From contig NC_089726.1 of assembly GCF_035083965.1 (NCBI RefSeq), positions 18,915,501 through 18,979,500 of the forward strand: DNA of 64,000 nt, given 5' to 3'. A model generated the notes under the pieces. That model did not search any database, was not told the origin of the DNA, and was given only the letters and a program-made list of their open reading frames with translations. Both the position numbers and the translations under genes were made by a program. Positions 60,090-64,000 of the stretch are shown here, one piece after another. How positions within the stretch are numbered: position 1 is the first letter of the stretch; every line of letters starts with the position of its first letter. Origin of the DNA: Branchiostoma lanceolatum. Its lineage: Eukaryota; Chordata; Leptocardii; Amphioxiformes; Branchiostomatidae.

Positions 60090-61300
60090 CGGATTAACCA
60101 AGACACGAAAATGTAGAAGAGTTTAAAATAAATTGCGTGAAAAGGAGAAATGTAAAATACATGATTATTCTTCGAAAAAAATGGGCAAAAATATCTTTAG
60201 GATGGCTTTGAAAACAACAGTTCATTCGGAGAAGCTTGCCTTTCTCTGGGAGTCCGGGGCAAACGATCAGCGATGGTTCTAATCAGTGAATTTGTTTTGA
60301 AGTTAAGAAAAATTTCCAGTGTGAGCAAGTTTATGAGTTCTAATTTTGGAACTACGATGGGGCTGCTATCAAGCACCAACAACATAGATTTGTCCCATTG
60401 TTTAGACATTGCGTAACGTAAGGTGATACAAAATTATGTGTAAGTATATGGGTATAGGAAGTAATGGTAAAGTATTTATTAAACAAGAAATTGTGCAGTA
60501 TGTACAAGAGCACATTCTATTGATAGAGATATTCACCTGTTGCTACCTATCATTTCAATACCTATGGTGTTATCTAACAAAAGACATACGCACACGAAAT
60601 AGACAAAACGCGAAAATATAGAATAGCTTTAAAAGTAATATATGTAGGTCAATAGGAGACATGTAGAGTACATATCTATTTTTATTAACAGAAGGGGCCA
60701 AAAATAGTTTTGGAAATCACTCTAATAAACGGGTTAACAAACACCGGTTCATTCGGCGTGTCTTTCACTGGAAGCCTGGGGTACACGCGCCGCAATATTT
60801 TTAATCATTGAATTTGTTTTAAAATTTATTAGATCTAAGAAAAATCACCAAATTGAGCAAGTTGAGAAGTCCTACTTTTGGAACGAGTAACGATGGAGCT
60901 GCTATCAAGCGCCGCCAAAATAGATTTAAAAGTTGCGTAATGTTAAGTGATACAAAATCATGTATAAGTTTATGAGAATTGGAAGCCATAGAAATGTATT
61001 CATTTAACAAAGTGCAATATGTACAACAGTACACTCTATATAACGTCTTAATATTATTTTGATTTTGGTGGCATTATCAAATGAAACACATACGCACAAA
61101 AATAGTCAAAGGAGTAAAGGGAATATTTTAAAAGTAAATTGTGTCAGAGAAAAGGAGCCATATAGAATACATATCATTTTTACGAAAAGGGCAAAAAAAT
61201 ATTTTCAAAACGACTTCAAATGTTTTATTTTTGAATATTTATGAATTGAGTCTATATACCAAATCATACATAAGTATATGACGTTATGGATCATGGAAAT
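60090..61300. repeat. Degenerate tandem repeat with a 500-530 bp unit
   Basis: Blocks recur in the same order: gaaaatgtagaagagttt / gaaaatatagaatagcttt, ggttcattcgg / gttcattcgg, aatcattgaatttgttttaa / aatcagtgaatttgttttga, gggctgctatcaagc / gagctgctatcaagc, and gatacaaaat-atgt. There are about two full units and a partial third. The minus-strand frames 60197-60409 and 60819-61034 overlap the repeat and are probably not genes. Confidence 0.8.
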
Positions 61301-62019
61301 GTAGTTAACAAAGAAGACATTTGGCACTAATTGAAGGAAATTTTTCTAAATATCGTGGTGATCTTCAATTTCTATTTAGTATTTTAAAATATATATTTAG
61401 TAGATGCTTTAATGTATAAATATGTGATCGATGTATTTGATGATGTCAAAAGCAGATAGTAATACATGTATCAAAATGGAAACAATTTTGTTCGGCTATC
61501 ATTAGCATAGTACGCATTTTCATGTATGGGAAACAGCTGAGATTTTCTTTACGCCGTTATTTCTTAACGTTAGAAGAGTTTTAAAAAAACAGGTCACATT
61601 CAAATTTGCCTTTCTCGGATTAAAGTTCTGTTAATGTTGACATGACATGCGGTGGTTTTATTTTCGCGGTGTCCACCTCGAATATGTATGACAACGCGAA
61701 CATGTGTTTCCAATGTATTACTACGTGTACTAGTATACGTTTATATAGTTGTTTTATCCGCGAACACCTTTCTCATTTTACCGCAAACTTAAGGCCCCGC
61801 AAAAAAGAATGAATTTACAATAGCGCTTTTGGGAATAACCACGGATAGTGGTGGTTTTGTCACAGTATTAATCATCGACCAAACGGATAAGGTGCATGAG
61901 GTATCAAAATGTTGTATTCAAGGTTGGCAAAACAATCCTATGTATAACGTTGACACACCATGTACCAGTTTACATTATAACGATTGAAAGTTCCATTTGT
62001 GGGTGGAACAAACTGCTTA
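61301..62019. other. Spacer with a decayed MITE
   Basis: About 61650-61825 shows the ggtggttttattttcgcggt and taccgcaaacttaag motifs of the family at 27959-28170. No gene is seen. Confidence 0.45.
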
Positions 62020-62520
62020 AGTCATGGTAGAAAATATGAATGCTTCTGTGAAAGTGATTTGTGATCTATTGCACGCACGAAATGTGGTACTTTTACATTG
62101 AATATGCGTTAAAAGCTCGATTGACTCGGTCTATACGCGCACAATGATCACTGTTGTAAAGAGTATTAGTTTTGCTATATAGTTGTTCACATAGTTTAAC
62201 TACATAGTTGTTTAACTCTTGATATAAAATATGAATACTTCTGTGAAAGTGGTTTGTGATCTTTTGCACGCACGAAAAGTGGTACTTTTACATTAAATCT
62301 GCGTTAAATGCTAGCTCGATTGACTCGGTCTGTACGCGCAAAATGATCACTCTTGTCAAGAGTAATAGTCTTACTACATAGTTGTCTACATAGGTTTTAC
62401 TACATAGTTGTTGAAATCTTGATATAAAATGTGAATGCTTCTGTGAGAGTGGTTTATGGCCTACTGCACGCACGACAAGTAGTACACTTACGTATTAAAA
62501 TGTTCGATTGATTTATAGTT
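62020..62520. repeat. Tandem repeat, 190-200 bp unit, about 2.5 copies
   Basis: Units begin near 62028, 62228 and 62426 and share aatatgaatgcttctgtgaa-like, gcacgcacga, cgattgactcggtct and tacatagttgt blocks. The last unit is partial. Confidence 0.9.
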
Positions 62521-64000
62521 TTACTTGTCGTATCTGGTATTCTATCCAAGAACCTAGGATCTTTTGAAGAACGCCTTTCTTCACTTGTGTGTGATGTTTA
62601 CGGTCATGATAATCTAGTTCAGCTATATAATGTAGAACAAAATTACTGCGTCAGATACAAGAAAGGGATATTACTTCCTATGCCAATGTAGTTGGGAATA
62701 GAGAATTGAACCCTTACAGCGTGCCGCAGGTCCAGTGACAGGGGGGCTTTAGGTCTACGTGGACTCCAGCCCTACATGTATTTCTGTATCTACAACTACC
62801 TCTATGTTTTGATAATGTGTAAACCTGAAATTCCACAGCAAGTTAAGGACTGTAACAATAATGACTTACCAGCACGACGAAACTCATGGAACTGCCTCTA
62901 AATGTTGTCATATCATTAGCTCAATAAAGATGACGTCAGGAACATCTGTGTGTCTTGAGTCGTTCTTTCCCACTACATGGAGGCAGCCTTGAGGTCAACA
63001 CAATTTAGGATGTCTTTTTTTTGTTTAAATCCAAGTCAAGTCTTCAACAATTAACTTCAGTACAACTTTCATATATGTGATGACAGTTTGAAGTGATGTT
63101 CTACATGCTCACTAACAAAGTTTTCAATTTTTCAAATGATAAGTAAAGTAAAGATCAACGTGTGAAAGGAGGAACAACTGACATTGCAACCTACGACCGA
63201 TATGAACACTTAATAAGTATAAGACCTAAACAAGTATATAATGTAGTTAAAACAAAAATCTTACTATTTCAATACAAACATAGTACCTTTACAATTCTGT
63301 AAAAAAAAGTTTCTAACATGTAGATATAACACAATAACTGTTATCCTTTTAATTAACCTGGCGAAAACAATTTCAAGAAAAATCACAATTGTGCTATCTT
63401 TTCAGGATCACCTCTATTATTTACTAGTATATATTGTATAATTCCTATGACCAGAACCATTCCTATGTTTTGCAATATTACAAGGTGTTTCACTATAGCA
63501 GAAAGGCAGTTCATAATTCTAACAAAGAACTGTGGATCTTAGAGCCTGCTTTGTGGTCTCCTGTCTACATGTTTCCTGAAGAAATCCAGGATATTGTGCC
63601 ACGAGTCCTCCTGGGCTGCGGCGTGACTTTTAGGCTCACCTCCCGTGAGCATGCACATCTCTATTAAGAAAGAAAATACAAATATCAATAGTTAAAATCC
63701 AGGAATCATTGTAACAAATAATAGACTCTCATCCGAGCTCGGGCGCCATTGTGAAATCCGCTCTCACGATCGAGGACACAATTGGTGGAGGCCACATACA
63801 GGACAGTAATTAAGCTTGCTATCATAATACATGGTATTCATGTAAGAAAGAGGCTGTCAAAAGTCACCTACCTGAGTTTTAGTCCATGAAAAACATGCAT
63901 TGGCAGTCCGACCTCTAAAGTGTCAATCTAGAGCATGAATTTCAACTTTCTAATCGGCACAACCCGTACGAATCCAGCCATGTTTTCCAAAATTGACCTT
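62521..64000. other. Right flank; no gene confirmed
   Basis: A lone MITE end is at 62717-62752 (ccgcaggtccagtgacaggg), related to 2608-2847. A possible tiny minus-strand exon start at 62870-62887 and a plus-strand frame at 63434-63667 could not be tied to any gene. Confidence 0.4.

Noticed and set aside
60197..61034. Pair of similar minus-strand small frames
   Set aside because: Their similarity comes from the underlying tandem repeat, with frames ending at different points. There is no start or splice support.
62870..62887. Minus-strand mini exon (ATG, six codons, GTAAGT donor)
   Set aside because: The donor is good, but no downstream exon could be found on the minus strand, so it is too weak to call.
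63434..63667. 77-codon plus-strand frame
   Set aside because: I recognise no family, there are no splice signals, and composition resembles the surrounding AT-rich DNA.

Overview
The window looks like nuclear genomic DNA of a cephalochordate (amphioxus, genus Branchiostoma). Its genes are intron-rich with GT-AG junctions. The conserved ones (EBP, BAP1, an ACOT/BAAT enzyme) are close to vertebrate orthologues and sit beside a TPR/nucleotidyltransferase protein of a type I recall as expanded in amphioxus. The space between exons is packed with short inverted-repeat elements (MITEs), tRNA-derived SINEs and decayed LINE 3' ends. The species is inferred from gene and repeat character; I could not search a database.

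Layout from left to right. 1-2.6 kb: a possible 3' end of a gene entering from the left, otherwise anonymous DNA. 2.87-3.22 kb (-): an intact but isolated EBP last exon. 4.81-10.80 kb (+): a five-exon, 1419-residue protein with a nucleotidyltransferase-like motif and eleven 44-residue TPRs. 11.29-13.27 kb: a 1980-bp inverted-repeat element without convincing genes. 13.79-17.46 kb (-): complete four-exon EBP sterol isomerase, 229 aa. 17.95-29.42 kb (+): complete twelve-exon BAP1 deubiquitinase, 789 aa. EBP and BAP1 are head to head, with 495 bp between their start codons. 31.3-33.4 kb: a 175-180 bp tandem repeat. 34.39-42.96 kb (+): ten-exon acyl-CoA thioesterase/BAAT-family enzyme, 436 aa, ending in Ser-Arg-Leu, a peroxisomal signal. 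43-54.6 kb: repeat-rich, no gene supported. 54.64-56.87 kb (+): a two-exon class A GPCR of 412 aa. 57-64 kb: MITEs, a LINE 3' end and two families of degenerate tandem repeats.

The genes do not form an operon or an obvious pathway. EBP is an ER sterol enzyme, BAP1 a nuclear chromatin deubiquitinase, the ACOT a peroxisomal lipid enzyme and the GPCR a plasma-membrane receptor. The structurally most unusual points are: the orphan EBP exon 4 on the far side of a nested gene; two independent tandem duplications in EBP, each copying an exon's 5' end with its splice acceptor; the NTase-TPR protein; and a perfect 103-bp inverted repeat inside a BAP1 intron. All exon junctions below were placed by hand from reading frame, phase and splice consensus.
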